DNA of 64,000 nucleotides from Cryobacterium sp. SO1 (GTDB taxonomy: Bacteria; Actinomycetota; Actinomycetes; Actinomycetales; Microbacteriaceae): assembly GCF_004210215.2 (NCBI RefSeq), contig NZ_CP067394.1:1116001-1180000 (forward strand), in the 5' to 3' direction. The number at the start of each line of letters is the position of its first letter. Positions within the stretch are counted from its first letter, which is position 1. The notes under the pieces were generated by a model. That model was not told the DNA's origin and made no database searches. It saw only the letters and a program-made list of their open reading frames with translations. This document shows, one piece after another, positions 7,823 to 17,157 of this stretch. The translations under genes were made by a program, and so were the position numbers.

Positions 7823-9388
7823 CTAACGCCGCCTGGCTGCCTTGAGGGCGCGGGCCAGCAGCAGCATCGGGGTCACCAAACGCCCGAATTCCAGCCCGGT
7901 GGCCGGCAGCCCGAGCACCCCGGTGGCCCGAGAGATCGTGACCGGGTTCACGAACCGCTTGAGCCCCTCCGGACCGTTTCGCCGGCCGAGGCCGGAGTCC
8001 TTCACCCCGCCCATGGGGGCGTCCACGGCGGAAAACGAGCCGCGGTAGCCCTCGTTGACGTTGACGCTGCCGGCCTCGAGCGAGCCGGCGACCCGCAGGC
8101 CGCGCCGGGCGGATCCGCTGAGCACCGACGCGTTCAGCCCGAAGTCGCTGTCGTTGGCGGCAAGGATGGCCTCCTGCTCGGTGTCGACGACCGAGACCGC
8201 CACCACCGGGCCGAAGGTCTCGCCCGCGTAGCAGAGCATGCCGGGCGTGACCCCGGTGAGGATGGTCGGTTCGAAGAAGTACGGGCCGAGTTCCGGCCTG
8301 GCGCGGCCGCCGGCTTGCACGGTGGCACCGTGGGCGAGCGCGTCGGAGACGTGCTCAGTGACCCGCGTCAGCTGCGCCTGCGACGTGAGCGAGCCCACAT
8401 CCGTGCTGTAGTCCAGTGCTGAACCGAGGATCAGCGCGCGGGTGACCGTGACGAATTCGCGCAGGAACTGCTCGTGCACGCCGCGCTGCACGTAGATGCG
8501 CTCGATCGACACGCACAGCTGGCCCAGCGAGGAGAAACAGGCGTACGCGGCCTGGGCGGCGGCGCGGTGCGGGTCGACGTCGTCGAGCACGATCATCGGG
8601 TTCTTGCCGCCCAGCTCGAGCGACGCCCCGGTGAGGGTGCTCGCGGCCTGGGCGCCCACGCGGAGCCCGGTGGGCGTTGACCCGGTGAAGCACACGTAGT
8701 CGGCCCCGGCCGTCACGGCCTCCCCGATCACGGCACCGGTGCCGGTCACGACGGCCCACAGGTCGGCGGGCACGCCGGCGTCGATGAAGGCGCGGCGCAG
8801 CAGCAGGATGCTCAGCGCACCCTGGTTGTCGGCCTTCTGCACAACCCCGCAGCCGGCGGCCAGCGCGGGCACCACATCCATCGCGGCCAGGCTCAACGGG
8901 AAGTTCCAGGGGGTGATGACGCCGGCGACGCCCTTGGGCCGGTAGCGCACCCGGGTGGTGACCATCAGCGGCAGGCCGGACCGGCGTGATTCGCCGCCGA
9001 GCACCCGGCGGGCCGCCAGAGCGTTGTACCTGGTGACGCCGGCGGCCTGGAAGATCTCCTCGAAGGCCTGGCCCCGGGTCTTGCCGGTCTCGGTCTGCAG
9101 GGTGTCCAGCAGCGCCTCGCGGCGGGAAAGCAGCAGGTCGTGGGCGCGCAGCAGCACCGCCCGCCGGTGCGCGAAACCGGCCCGCGCCCAGCCGATCTGG
9201 GCGAGGCGGGCGCGGGAGTAGGCATCCGCCACGTCGCCGGGGCTGCTCACCGGCAGGGCGTGCAGCGCCTGGCCGGTGAACGGGGCGATCACGCTGACGG
9301 TTTCGCCCGTCGTGGCTCGGATGTCGCGGGTCAGGGCGGTGGTGAACGCACGTGTGGAGGGCAGTGCGAAAAGCGTCGGCGCAGTCAT
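7823..9388 (-). CDS. gabD2: NAD(P)-dependent succinate-semialdehyde dehydrogenase (GabD2-like)
   Basis: 521 residues with the aldehyde dehydrogenase landmarks: ITPWNFPLSLA for cofactor binding, GSTPTG in the Rossmann fold, catalytic glutamate in LELGGKNP and catalytic cysteine in GQLCVSIERI. The closest family I recognise is mycobacterial GabD2, which oxidises succinate semialdehyde to succinate. Another short-chain aldehyde cannot be excluded. An upstream GTG at 9406 is in frame, but the ATG at 9388 has TAAACT exactly 7 bases before it, the leaderless pattern seen across this window. The stop directly follows that of the convergent secreted protein. Confidence 0.8.
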   Translation of the reverse strand: MTAPTLFALPSTRAFTTALTRDIRATTGETVSVIAPFTGQALHALPVSSPGDVADAYSRARLAQIGWARAGFAHRRAVLLRAHDLLLSRREALLDTLQTETGKTRGQAFEEIFQAAGVTRYNALAARRVLGGESRRSGLPLMVTTRVRYRPKGVAGVITPWNFPLSLAAMDVVPALAAGCGVVQKADNQGALSILLLRRAFIDAGVPADLWAVVTGTGAVIGEAVTAGADYVCFTGSTPTGLRVGAQAASTLTGASLELGGKNPMIVLDDVDPHRAAAQAAYACFSSLGQLCVSIERIYVQRGVHEQFLREFVTVTRALILGSALDYSTDVGSLTSQAQLTRVTEHVSDALAHGATVQAGGRARPELGPYFFEPTILTGVTPGMLCYAGETFGPVVAVSVVDTEQEAILAANDSDFGLNASVLSGSARRGLRVAGSLEAGSVNVNEGYRGSFSAVDAPMGGVKDSGLGRRNGPEGLKRFVNPVTISRATGVLGLPATGLEFGRLVTPMLLLARALKAARRR

Positions 9389-9401
9389 GCCCGTCAGTTT
9401 A
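9389..9401 (-). promoter_or_regulatory. Leaderless-type -10 of the gabD2-like gene
   Basis: TAAACT on the minus strand (9401-9396), 7 bases before the ATG at 9388. Confidence 0.5.
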
Positions 9402-9456
9402 GACACGCTTGCCGACGGCCCGCTCGCACGGGGCGTCGGCCGGCCGGCCGGAGGGG

Positions 9457-10611
9457 TCAGCGTGGGCTGATGCCGAGGCTCAGCCCGGCCAGGCCGCGGC
9501 CCCTGGTGGCCAGGGTGCCGGCGATGGCCTGGATGGCGGCGGCGGCGGGGTCGGCCGGGTCGCCGAGCACCACGGGCAGGCCGGTGTCGCCGCCGGTGCG
9601 AAGCGCCACGGACAGCGGCACCTGACCGAGCAGGGGCACGGGGCTGTCCTGGCCGGCCGAGAGCCTGGCGGCAACCTCGGCACCGCCGCCGGCGCCGAAG
9701 ATCTCCAGCAGGGTGCCGTCCGGCTGCATCAGCCCGGACATGTTCTCGATCACGCCGTAGATCTTCTGGCCGGTCTGCCTGGCCACGGCGCCGCTTCGCT
9801 CGGAGATGTCGGACGCGGCCGGCTGCGGGGTGGTCACCACGATCACCTCGGCGTGCGGCAACAGCTGGCCCACCGAGATGGCGATGTCGCCGGTGCCCGG
9901 CGGCAGGTCGAGCAACAGGATGTCGAGGTCACCGAAGTACACCTCGGTGAGGAACTGGGTGATGGTGCGGTGCAGCATCGGGCCGCGCCAGGCGACGGCC
10001 ACCGAGGTGTCGTCGACGAACATGCCGATCGAGATGACCTTCACGTCGAAGCCGATCGGCGGCAGGATCATGTCGCCCACCTGGGTGGGCTTGACCATGC
10101 CGGGCTGGCCGCCCGGTGTCGCCGGCGGGGTGATCAGGCCGAGCAGGCCGGGGATCGAGAAGCCGTATACGTCGGCGTCGACGATGCCCACCCGCAGCCC
10201 CTTGGCGGCCAGAGCGACGGCCAGGTTGGCGGTGACGGTGGACTTGCCCACGCCGCCCTTGCCGCTGGTGATCGCGTAGATCTGGGTGAGCGACTCGGGA
10301 GAGAACTGCAGGGTGCGTGCGCCCTGGCCGCCGCGGAGCTTCTCGGTCATGACACGGCGCTGCTCCACAGTCATCACCGACACCACCACGCGGGCCAGGC
10401 CCGCCCCGACGACGGACTCGGTGGCTTCGCGCACATCGGTTTCGATCCGGGTTGCGGCCGGGCAGCCGGCGATGGTCAGGCGGATGTTCACTGTGGCGCC
10501 GCCGTCGGCGTCCATCTCGACGCCGGAGACCATGTCGAGGTCGGTGATCGGCTTGCGGATCTCCGGGTCGATGACGCGGGCGAGGGCGGCGCGCACCCGA
10601 TTCTCAGTCAA
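9457..10611 (-). CDS. mrp: Mrp/NBP35-type P-loop ATPase (iron-sulfur carrier family)
   Basis: 384 residues. An N-terminal DUF59/MIP18 domain (IDPEIRKPITDLDMVSGV) is followed by a deviant Walker A loop SGKGGVGKSTVTANLA (about residue 122) and the DLPPGTGD switch region. Family members carry and transfer Fe-S clusters. The CxxC pair usually found after ENMS, before the IFG.GGG segment, is absent (ENMSGLMQPDGT), as I recall for mycobacterial Mrp. The TTG start overlaps the TGA stop of the upstream DUF1003 gene (TTGA), which argues for translational coupling. A start further inside cannot be ruled out. Confidence 0.85.
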   Translation of the reverse strand: MTENRVRAALARVIDPEIRKPITDLDMVSGVEMDADGGATVNIRLTIAGCPAATRIETDVREATESVVGAGLARVVVSVMTVEQRRVMTEKLRGGQGARTLQFSPESLTQIYAITSGKGGVGKSTVTANLAVALAAKGLRVGIVDADVYGFSIPGLLGLITPPATPGGQPGMVKPTQVGDMILPPIGFDVKVISIGMFVDDTSVAVAWRGPMLHRTITQFLTEVYFGDLDILLLDLPPGTGDIAISVGQLLPHAEVIVVTTPQPAASDISERSGAVARQTGQKIYGVIENMSGLMQPDGTLLEIFGAGGGAEVAARLSAGQDSPVPLLGQVPLSVALRTGGDTGLPVVLGDPADPAAAAIQAIAGTLATRGRGLAGLSLGISPR

Positions 10612-11216
10612 CCGGGTGAACCTGGTGCGGTGCGAGGACTGGCTTCGCGTTCGCTGCTTTCCAGCTCCCGGCTGTCCCGGTCCCTGGCGGCTTCGCGTTC
10701 CCGGCGTTCCTGCTCGTCACGCTGGTCGAGGTTGTCGAGCAGGGCGCGCAGCTCGGCGCGCAGGAAGTCCTTGGAGGCGAGGTCCTTCATGCCCAGGCGC
10801 AGCGCCACGACCTCACGGGCGAGGTACTCGGTGTCGGCCAGATTACGTTCGGCGCGCTGGCGGTCCTGTTCGAACTGCACCCGGTCACGGTCATCCTGCC
10901 GGTTCTGCGCGAGCAGGATCAGCGGGGCGGCGTAGGACGCCTGCAACGACAGCACCAGGGTGAGGGCGATGAAGCCCAGCTCGATGGAGTCGAAGCGCAG
11001 GCCCCCGGGGGCGAGGGTGTTCCAGGCGATCCAGAAGACCACGAGGGCGGACAGGCCCAGCAGGAACCACGGTGTGCCCATGCCGCGGGCGATCGCCTCG
11101 GTGAACCGGCCGAACCTGTCGTTGGAGCGCCCGCCGCGCTTCCGCCCGACCAGATTGGTGGTGCGCAGCCCCTTGGGGGTGTCGAGGCGGAGCTCGCTCT
11201 TGCTAGCGCGGGCCAT
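10608..11216 (-). CDS. DUF1003 family membrane protein
   Basis: 202 residues: a basic N-terminus, two hydrophobic segments (about residues 48-66 and 78-103) separated by a short loop, then a long charged helical C-terminus rich in Arg, Asp and Glu, likely a coiled coil. This is the DUF1003 layout; function is unknown. Its start lies 14 bases inside the end of the MgtE-like gene and its stop overlaps the start of mrp, so the three minus-strand genes form an operon. The pairing with a soluble MgtE-like protein suggests a role at the membrane connected with divalent-cation or nucleotide sensing (inference). Confidence 0.8.
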   Translation of the reverse strand: MARASKSELRLDTPKGLRTTNLVGRKRGGRSNDRFGRFTEAIARGMGTPWFLLGLSALVVFWIAWNTLAPGGLRFDSIELGFIALTLVLSLQASYAAPLILLAQNRQDDRDRVQFEQDRQRAERNLADTEYLAREVVALRLGMKDLASKDFLRAELRALLDNLDQRDEQERREREAARDRDSRELESSEREASPRTAPGSPG

Positions 11217-12531
11217 TGCCGTGCCTCCGTCCTGGCAGGGGGATACTTCCGGTCATAAGCTGGGTTCTCGCCGTGGCACGTTTACGCACCTCGTCGCCGT
11301 CGTCGTGACTTCGCCAGTCGTCGGGCAGCAGGTAGTCGAGCACGTCATCAATCGTCACCACCCCGACGAGTCGGTGGTTCTCGTCGACCACGGGCACAGA
11401 GACCAGGTCGTAGCTGGCGAGGATGCGGCTGACTTCGGCCGCCGAGGTGTCCGCGGTGACGGGTTCAAGGCCGAGGTCCAGCAGGGTGCCCAGCCGCTCG
11501 TGCGGCGGGTAGCGCAGCATCCGTTGGAAGTGCACCATGCCCAGGAACCGGCCGGTGGGCGGTTCGTAGGGCGGCAGGGTGACGCAGATCGCCGCTCCGA
11601 GGGCCGGTGCGAGGTCGTGCCGGCGGATCAGGGCCAGGCCCTCGGCGACGGTGGCGTCGGCGGAGACGATGATCGGCTCGGTGGTCATCAGGCCACCGGC
11701 GGTGTCGGGGGCGTAGGAGAGCAGGAACCTGACGTCGTCGGCCTCTTCGGGCTCCATCAGATCGAGCAGGTGCTCGCCGCGTTCCTCTGGCAACTGCGCG
11801 ATGAGGTCGGCCGCGTCGTCGGGCTGCATGTGGTCGAGCACCTCGGCGGCGCGGGAGTCGCCGAGCCGGGTGAGGATGCCCACCTGTTCACTTTCGGGCA
11901 TCTCCTCGAGCACGTCGGCGAGGCGGCCGTCTGGAAGCTCCTCCGCCACCTCGAACATGCGCTGGCGCGGCAGGTCGAGCAGGGTGTTCGCGAGGTCGGC
12001 CGGCTTCATGTCCGAGTACGTGGCGATGAGCTGCTCGGCCGACTGGGCCTCGCCTGCGGTGACCTTCTCGTAGACCTCCGACCAGGTCGCGAATGCGGTC
12101 GCGCCCTTGGTGAAAAGCGAGGAGTTCGTCTTGGGCCGACGCACGAACAGTTGGCTGATCGCCCAGTCGCCCTGGGCGGATTCCTCGATCGCGACGTCTT
12201 CGATGCTGGCTTCGCCTGAACCGTCGTTGAACGCGACCCTGCGGCCGAGCATCTCCGCGATCACGCGCACCTCGCCGCCGCGCTGCTCGAACCGGCGCAC
12301 GTTGATCAGCCCGGTCGTGATGATCTGGCCGCTGCCGATGCTGGTGACTCGGCCGATCGAGACGAACACCCGGCGCTTGCCGGGAATCTCGACGATCAGG
12401 CCGACGACGCGGGGCGGGTCGTCTTTTCGGTAGACCACGAGCACATCGCGAACCTTGCCCACGCGGTCGCCCGCGGGGTCGAAGACATTGCACCCGGCCA
12501 GCCGGGCGACGAAGACTCTGGTGTTCACCAC
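11203..12531 (-). CDS. Soluble MgtE-like protein: PRC-barrel-like, MgtE N-terminal and CBS-pair domains
   Basis: 442 residues. Residues 1-130 contain two PRC-barrel-like repeats (DRVGKVRDVLV and the following beta-rich stretch), residues about 160-265 are the superhelical MgtE N-domain (ADLANTLLDLP, RLADVLEEMPE, AAEVLDHMQPDDAADL), and about 270-410 is a CBS pair (MTTEPIIVSADATVAEGLALI and VVDENHRLVGVVTIDDVLDYL). The Mg2+-channel membrane domain of true MgtE is missing. The M. tuberculosis counterpart is Rv1232c. It starts at tandem GTG codons (12531 and 12528) and overlaps the DUF1003 gene by 14 bases. Confidence 0.85.
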   Translation of the reverse strand: MVNTRVFVARLAGCNVFDPAGDRVGKVRDVLVVYRKDDPPRVVGLIVEIPGKRRVFVSIGRVTSIGSGQIITTGLINVRRFEQRGGEVRVIAEMLGRRVAFNDGSGEASIEDVAIEESAQGDWAISQLFVRRPKTNSSLFTKGATAFATWSEVYEKVTAGEAQSAEQLIATYSDMKPADLANTLLDLPRQRMFEVAEELPDGRLADVLEEMPESEQVGILTRLGDSRAAEVLDHMQPDDAADLIAQLPEERGEHLLDLMEPEEADDVRFLLSYAPDTAGGLMTTEPIIVSADATVAEGLALIRRHDLAPALGAAICVTLPPYEPPTGRFLGMVHFQRMLRYPPHERLGTLLDLGLEPVTADTSAAEVSRILASYDLVSVPVVDENHRLVGVVTIDDVLDYLLPDDWRSHDDGDEVRKRATARTQLMTGSIPLPGRRHGNGPR

Positions 12532-12711
12532 ACCTATAACTTAGCTTGTGCGGGCTCCACGACGGCAGTGACGGATGCGGCGGACGTGAACCTCCGGTTC
12601 CGCTGTACCCCGGTCGACGGCGCAATCGTTTGGCTGATCATCGGGCCATTCTCCCAACGGATGCACAGTAAGCTCATCGGCGATTCCCGGTGGGCGTGAA
12701 AGAATGGCTGC

Positions 12712-13404
12712 ATGACCAATCAGAGCCCATTCGGCCGTCGTGCAGCCGCTGCACTGTATCCCGTTCTGCCCAAGGGTGAGGTCGTGGCCACGTACGAGAC
12801 CTACAACGAAGCCCAGCTGGCCGTGGATGTTCTCGCCAAGGCGGATTTCCCGGTGAAGCAGCTGTCGATTCTGGGCAACGACCTCAAGACGGTCGAGCGT
12901 GTCACCGGCAAGCTCACCTGGAGCCGGGTGGCGCTGGCCGGCGCGGCATCCGGTGCCTGGCTCGGTGTGTTCTTCGGCCTGTTGTTCTTCATCTTCTCGC
13001 CCGACGGCGCCGGCTTGCCGTTCGTGTTCGCCGCCGTGCTGATGGGTGCCGGGTTCGGCATGCTGTTCGGCCTGGTCAGCTACGCCGTGAATCGTCGGCG
13101 CAAGGACTTCACCTCGACCATGCAGGTGATCGCGGGCAACTACCAGGTGATCGTGAACGTGGAGCTGCTGAACAAGGCCCGCAACCTGCTCGCCGGTCGG
13201 GCCGAGCCCGAGCCCGCGGCCGCGGCGGCCCCGCACCCGTCCGACCCGCCGCGCTCAGCGCCGGAGCCGGTTGCCCCGCCGACCGATCAGCCCACCGCGC
13301 CGCCTGCGTACGGCCAGCCGGCCCCGCCGGTTTCCGCGCCGCCCGCCGCCGGACCGTCGGACCCGCAGCCGCCGGTCTCCGGCCCGGTCGACTCCGCCCG
13401 CTGA
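12712..13404 (+). CDS. GSP17M-like (general stress protein) membrane protein
   Basis: 230 residues. The N-terminal part (VVATYETYNEAQLAVDVLAKADFPVKQL) matches the general stress protein 17M-like fold. It is followed by two hydrophobic segments (about 83-103 and 105-125), a beta strand pair, and a Pro/Ala-rich tail of about 60 residues. This resembles Rv1234 in both layout and position. Function is unknown, and a stress link is only by family name. The ATG at 12712 has AAGAAT 6 bases upstream, a weaker version of the leaderless -10. Confidence 0.75.
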   Translation: MTNQSPFGRRAAAALYPVLPKGEVVATYETYNEAQLAVDVLAKADFPVKQLSILGNDLKTVERVTGKLTWSRVALAGAASGAWLGVFFGLLFFIFSPDGAGLPFVFAAVLMGAGFGMLFGLVSYAVNRRRKDFTSTMQVIAGNYQVIVNVELLNKARNLLAGRAEPEPAAAAAPHPSDPPRSAPEPVAPPTDQPTAPPAYGQPAPPVSAPPAAGPSDPQPPVSGPVDSAR

Positions 13405-13456
13405 CAGCGCGCCGGCCCCTCTCCCCGCCTGTCAGCTCTGTTGAGCGGCCGGGTGA

Positions 13457-15004
13457 CTAGGCCTGCAGGGCCGCCATCCAGGCCTCTAGTGCTGCGGACT
13501 CGCGGGGGATACCGGCGGAGAGGTTCTCGGCGCCGGTCTCAGTGATCAGGATGTCGTCTTCGATGCGCACGCCGATGCCCCGGTACTCGGCGGGCACGGT
13601 GAGGTCGTCCGGCTGGAAGTACAGGCCGGGCTCGATGGTGAAGACCATGCCTGCCTCGATCACACCGTCCATATACATGTCGCGGCGGGCCTGCGCGCAG
13701 TCGTGCACGTCGAGGCCGAGGTGGTGGCTGGTGCCGTGCACCATGTAGCGGCGGTGCTGGCCGTTTTCCGGCTGCAGCGCCTCCTCGGCGGTGACCGGTA
13801 GCATCCCCCAGTCGGCGGTGTGCCGGGCGATCACGGCCATCGCGGCGGCGTGCACCTCCCGGAAGATGGCGCCGGGGCGGGCCACAAGGAACGCGGCGTC
13901 GGCGGCTTCGCGCACGGCGTCGTAGACCCGTCGCTGCACGTCGCTGAAGGTTCCGTCGATCGGCAGGGTGCGGGTGATGTCGGCGGTGTAGTAACTGTCC
14001 ACCTCAACACCGGCGTCCAGCAGCATGACGTCGCCGGGCAGGACCGGGCCATCGTTGCGGGTCCAGTGCAGGATACAGGCGTGCGGGCCGGAGGCCGCGA
14101 TGGTGTCGTAGCCGACGGTGTTGCCGTCGACGCGGGCGCGGGTGTTGAAGACGCCCTCGACCAGTCGTTCGCCGCGCGCGTGGGTGCTGGAACGGGGCAG
14201 GTCACGGATGACGTCTTCGAAGCCGCGGGCGGTGGCCGCCACGGCGAGGCGCATCTGGCCGATCTCGTAGGCGTCCTTGACGAGGCGCAACTCGGACAGG
14301 TCGCGGGCCAGTTGCGCATCCGCGTCGTGTTCGCCGTTGATTTCGACGCTGAACGGGGCGTCCGCCGCGTTCGTGGTGAGCATCCGCTCGGCGGCGTTGC
14401 GGAGCCGCGCGTCGTCGACCTGGCCGGTGAGGAACGGGTCGGCTTCGCGAACGAGCAGGGTTTCGCTGTCGACCCGGCGGAGCACCGCGGCGAAGTCGTC
14501 GATACCGCGCACGGCAACCCCGAGGTCACCGGCGACCTGGGCGATGGAGGGCCGCGGGCCGATCCAGAATTCACCGATCTCGGAATTGGCGTAGAACTCG
14601 TCGGAGTCGCGGCCGGCACGTTCCCGGAAGTAGACGGTGGCCTCGTGGCCGGTGGCCGTCGGTTCGAAGACCAGGACCGCGCCGGGCTCGGCGTCGCTGC
14701 CCCACCCGGTGAGGTGCGCGAACGCGGAGTGGGCGCGGAACGGGTAGTCGGTGTCGTTGGCGCGCTGCTTGAGCCGGCCGGCCGGGACGATCAGGCGGCG
14801 GCCGAGGTAGCGCTCGGAGAGACGGTCGCGCCGGGCGGCCGCGAACGGGGCCTGCTCGCGGGCGGGCGGCACGTCTTCGGAGCGGTCGGCCCAGCCACTG
14901 GAGATGTACTCCTTGAACCCTTCGGAGCCGGGCGTGGTCGAGCGGTTCTCGTTCGTCCGGGCGGCGGGGGCAGGTGCGGGAGCGGTGTCGGTGGAGTCAG
15001 CCAT
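13457..15004 (-). CDS. pepP: Xaa-Pro aminopeptidase (aminopeptidase P, M24B)
   Basis: Removes N-terminal residues preceding proline. The 515-residue protein has an N-terminal aminopeptidase P domain and a pita-bread catalytic domain with the five metal ligands: aspartates in LLDAGVEVDSYYTADITR, histidine in MVHGTSHHLGLDVHD, and glutamates in FTIEPGLYF and GVRIEDDILI. The first about 40 residues are low-complexity Ala/Pro and probably disordered. The ATG at 15004 has GGAGGA immediately upstream and GACAAT 6 bases before it. The length is typical of actinobacterial PepP. Confidence 0.92.
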   Translation of the reverse strand: MADSTDTAPAPAPAARTNENRSTTPGSEGFKEYISSGWADRSEDVPPAREQAPFAAARRDRLSERYLGRRLIVPAGRLKQRANDTDYPFRAHSAFAHLTGWGSDAEPGAVLVFEPTATGHEATVYFRERAGRDSDEFYANSEIGEFWIGPRPSIAQVAGDLGVAVRGIDDFAAVLRRVDSETLLVREADPFLTGQVDDARLRNAAERMLTTNAADAPFSVEINGEHDADAQLARDLSELRLVKDAYEIGQMRLAVAATARGFEDVIRDLPRSSTHARGERLVEGVFNTRARVDGNTVGYDTIAASGPHACILHWTRNDGPVLPGDVMLLDAGVEVDSYYTADITRTLPIDGTFSDVQRRVYDAVREAADAAFLVARPGAIFREVHAAAMAVIARHTADWGMLPVTAEEALQPENGQHRRYMVHGTSHHLGLDVHDCAQARRDMYMDGVIEAGMVFTIEPGLYFQPDDLTVPAEYRGIGVRIEDDILITETGAENLSAGIPRESAALEAWMAALQA

Positions 15005-15060
15005 TCCTCCATTGTCCCACTCGGCCGGCCGGGTGCTCTCAGGCGGCGTTCGGATTCGAA

Positions 15061-16155
15061 TCAGCCGACGGCCGACAGGGTGGCGGCTATGGGGCGGTGG
15101 TCACTGCCCGCCGTGTCCTCGGTGCCGATAACGTGCATGCTCTCGACCTGCCAGTTGGGCGTGGCGAGCACGTGGTCGATGGGTGTGCCGAGCAGGGTGG
15201 GCGCCCAGGTCGGCCAGGTGCCCACCGCGCCGGAGCCGGCCAGCAGAGCGGCATCCCGGCAGTCGCCGAGGACGGCGTCGTCGCTGACGGCCCGGCCGGC
15301 GAAGTGATCGACCGTGGCGTTGAAGTCTCCCGCCATGATCACGCCGTCGGTACCGGAGGCCCCGCCGGTGCACTGCCCGGCGAGCCAGTCCAGGTCCGAG
15401 CGCCAGTTGGCCATTTCCCACTGGATCGGTGCGACGGCGTGCACGGCGATGATCGTGGGACCGGCGCCGTCTACGGGCGCCGCGATCACGGTGGGCAGCA
15501 CATTGGTGTTGCCGGGCGGGCCGGAGCCCTCGGCGGAGGTGACCGTGTAGTCGCCGAGGTCCGGGCTGATCAGAAGCGTCGTCGACCTGGCCTTGGAGAT
15601 CAGGTCGAACGAGACCGTGTGCACCCACATCGGCCGCCCGGCGGCGCGCATGGCCTCGGCGATGAGGACCCCGGTTTCCTCGGTGGTCTCCGGCAAGGTG
15701 AGCACGTCGGCCTCTTCGGCCAGCGCGAGTTCGGCGATGGCGTCGGCGCCGGGCGCGTCGCCGAGGGTGTTCCAGCTCAGCACCGTGAGCGAGGCGGCAG
15801 GGTCATCGGCGGCCAGGCCGGACGAGGCGGTGTCGGCGGTGCCCGCCGCATCCGCCGTGCCTGTGGCATCCGTGCCTACACCACGGTGCAGCAGGATGCC
15901 GGTGTTGACCGCGCCGAACGCGACCAGGAGCACCATCAGCAGGGCGGTGGTGCCGCGCAGCGGCCGGGCCACCAGCAGCAGAATTCCCAGCACCGCCACG
16001 AGGGCGATCGCGACCGCCACCGCCAGGCCGCGGAAGGACGCGGCGTGCGCGACGACCCAGGTGTTCTGCAGGCCGACCAGTGCCGGCCAGGCCAGAACGG
16101 TGAGGATGGCCAGGGTTGCGAGCCCGACGACGGCGCGGAAAAGGAAGGAGAACAT
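15061..16155 (-). CDS. Membrane-anchored endonuclease/exonuclease/phosphatase family protein
   Basis: 364 residues. Three hydrophobic segments in the first about 100 residues anchor the protein. A short Ala/Thr/Asp-rich linker leads to an extracytoplasmic EEP domain with the motifs LSWNTLG, LPETTEE, MAGDFNATVDH and GSDHRPIAA, carrying the metal and catalytic residues. Substrates in this superfamily range from DNA to phospholipids, so none is assigned. The frame continues to a TTG at 16197, but the ATG at 16155 (MFSFLFRAVVG) gives a normal membrane N-terminus. Divergent from the PHP gene. Confidence 0.8.
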   Translation of the reverse strand: MFSFLFRAVVGLATLAILTVLAWPALVGLQNTWVVAHAASFRGLAVAVAIALVAVLGILLLVARPLRGTTALLMVLLVAFGAVNTGILLHRGVGTDATGTADAAGTADTASSGLAADDPAASLTVLSWNTLGDAPGADAIAELALAEEADVLTLPETTEETGVLIAEAMRAAGRPMWVHTVSFDLISKARSTTLLISPDLGDYTVTSAEGSGPPGNTNVLPTVIAAPVDGAGPTIIAVHAVAPIQWEMANWRSDLDWLAGQCTGGASGTDGVIMAGDFNATVDHFAGRAVSDDAVLGDCRDAALLAGSGAVGTWPTWAPTLLGTPIDHVLATPNWQVESMHVIGTEDTAGSDHRPIAATLSAVG

Positions 16156-16198
16156 AGATGAGACACTGTAGGCGACAAGCGTGTATTCCCGCGCCAAC

Positions 16199-16210
16199 TA
16201 GCATGGGGGA
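16199..16210 (+). promoter_or_regulatory. Leaderless-type -10 of the PHP gene
   Basis: TAGCAT at 16199-16204, 6 bases before the ATG. Confidence 0.5.
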
Positions 16211-17083
16211 ATGGCAGTCGAACGGCGTTCCACGGGTCCGATCGACCTGCACACCCACTCCAGTGTTTCCGACGGTACGGAGACCCCGTCGCAGCTCGTC
16301 CGCGCCGCAGCGGACGCCGGGCTCGGGACCGTGGCGCTGACCGACCACGACTCGACTGCGGGCTGGTCGGAGGCATCCGTCGCCGCCAGGGCGGCCGGTA
16401 TCAGCCTGATCCCCGGGATGGAATTCAGCACCAGGGTCGGCCACACCAGCATCCACCTGTTGGCCTACCTGTTCGACCCGTCGGATGCCGGGATCGTGGC
16501 CGAGACGGCGCATATCCGGAAGGCTCGGCTCACCCGTGCCGAGCAGATGGTGGCCCGCATCGGCGCCGACTACGAACTCACCTGGAACGATGTGCTCGCC
16601 CAGACCACCCACGGCGGCACCGTGGGCCGGCCGCACATCGCCGACGCCTTGGTGGCCAACGGGCTCGCGCTCACCCGCAGTGAGGCGTTCGCCGGGATCC
16701 TGCACTGGGACGCCGGTTACTTCCAGTCGCACTACGCGCCCGACCCGCTCCGTGCAGTGGCTCTGGTGCGGGCGGCCGGGGGAGTGCCCGTGATCGCGCA
16801 TCCGGCCACCCGCGGCGTGGCCGACGTGATGGCCGAGAGCCGGCTGGCAGCGCTCGTGGACGCCGGCCTGTTCGGCCTGGAGCTGCGGCACCGGGAGAAC
16901 AAGCCGGAGGCCACCGCCAGGCTCACCATGCTCGCCGAGAAGTACAATCTGGCGATCACCGGCTCCAGCGACTATCACGGCGAGGGCAAGCTGAACCGTC
17001 TGGGCGAGAACACCACGACCCCCGAGGTGCTCGACCGCATCATCGCCGAGGGCCGCGGTTCGGAGCCGGTCTTCGCTGTCTGA
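16211..17083 (+). CDS. PHP-domain phosphoesterase (TrpH/YciV type)
   Basis: 290 residues forming a PHP domain: HxH metal site in DLHTHSSVSDGTETP (residues 9-23), LTDHDSTAGW (about 43), PGMEFST (about 66), later histidines in VIAHPATRG and SSDYHGEGK. The best characterised relatives hydrolyse 3',5'-nucleoside bisphosphates or short RNA 5' ends (YciV/RNase AM). The specific activity here is inferred only from overall similarity. The ATG at 16211 directly follows GGGGGA and has TAGCAT 6 bases upstream. Confidence 0.85.
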   Translation: MAVERRSTGPIDLHTHSSVSDGTETPSQLVRAAADAGLGTVALTDHDSTAGWSEASVAARAAGISLIPGMEFSTRVGHTSIHLLAYLFDPSDAGIVAETAHIRKARLTRAEQMVARIGADYELTWNDVLAQTTHGGTVGRPHIADALVANGLALTRSEAFAGILHWDAGYFQSHYAPDPLRAVALVRAAGGVPVIAHPATRGVADVMAESRLAALVDAGLFGLELRHRENKPEATARLTMLAEKYNLAITGSSDYHGEGKLNRLGENTTTPEVLDRIIAEGRGSEPVFAV

Positions 17084-17157
17084 CCTGCCGCCTGACCCGC
17101 CGGGTGTCGGTCGCCGTCTAGATCGGCTCGGCCGAGAGGTGGCCTGGAGGCGACTGC

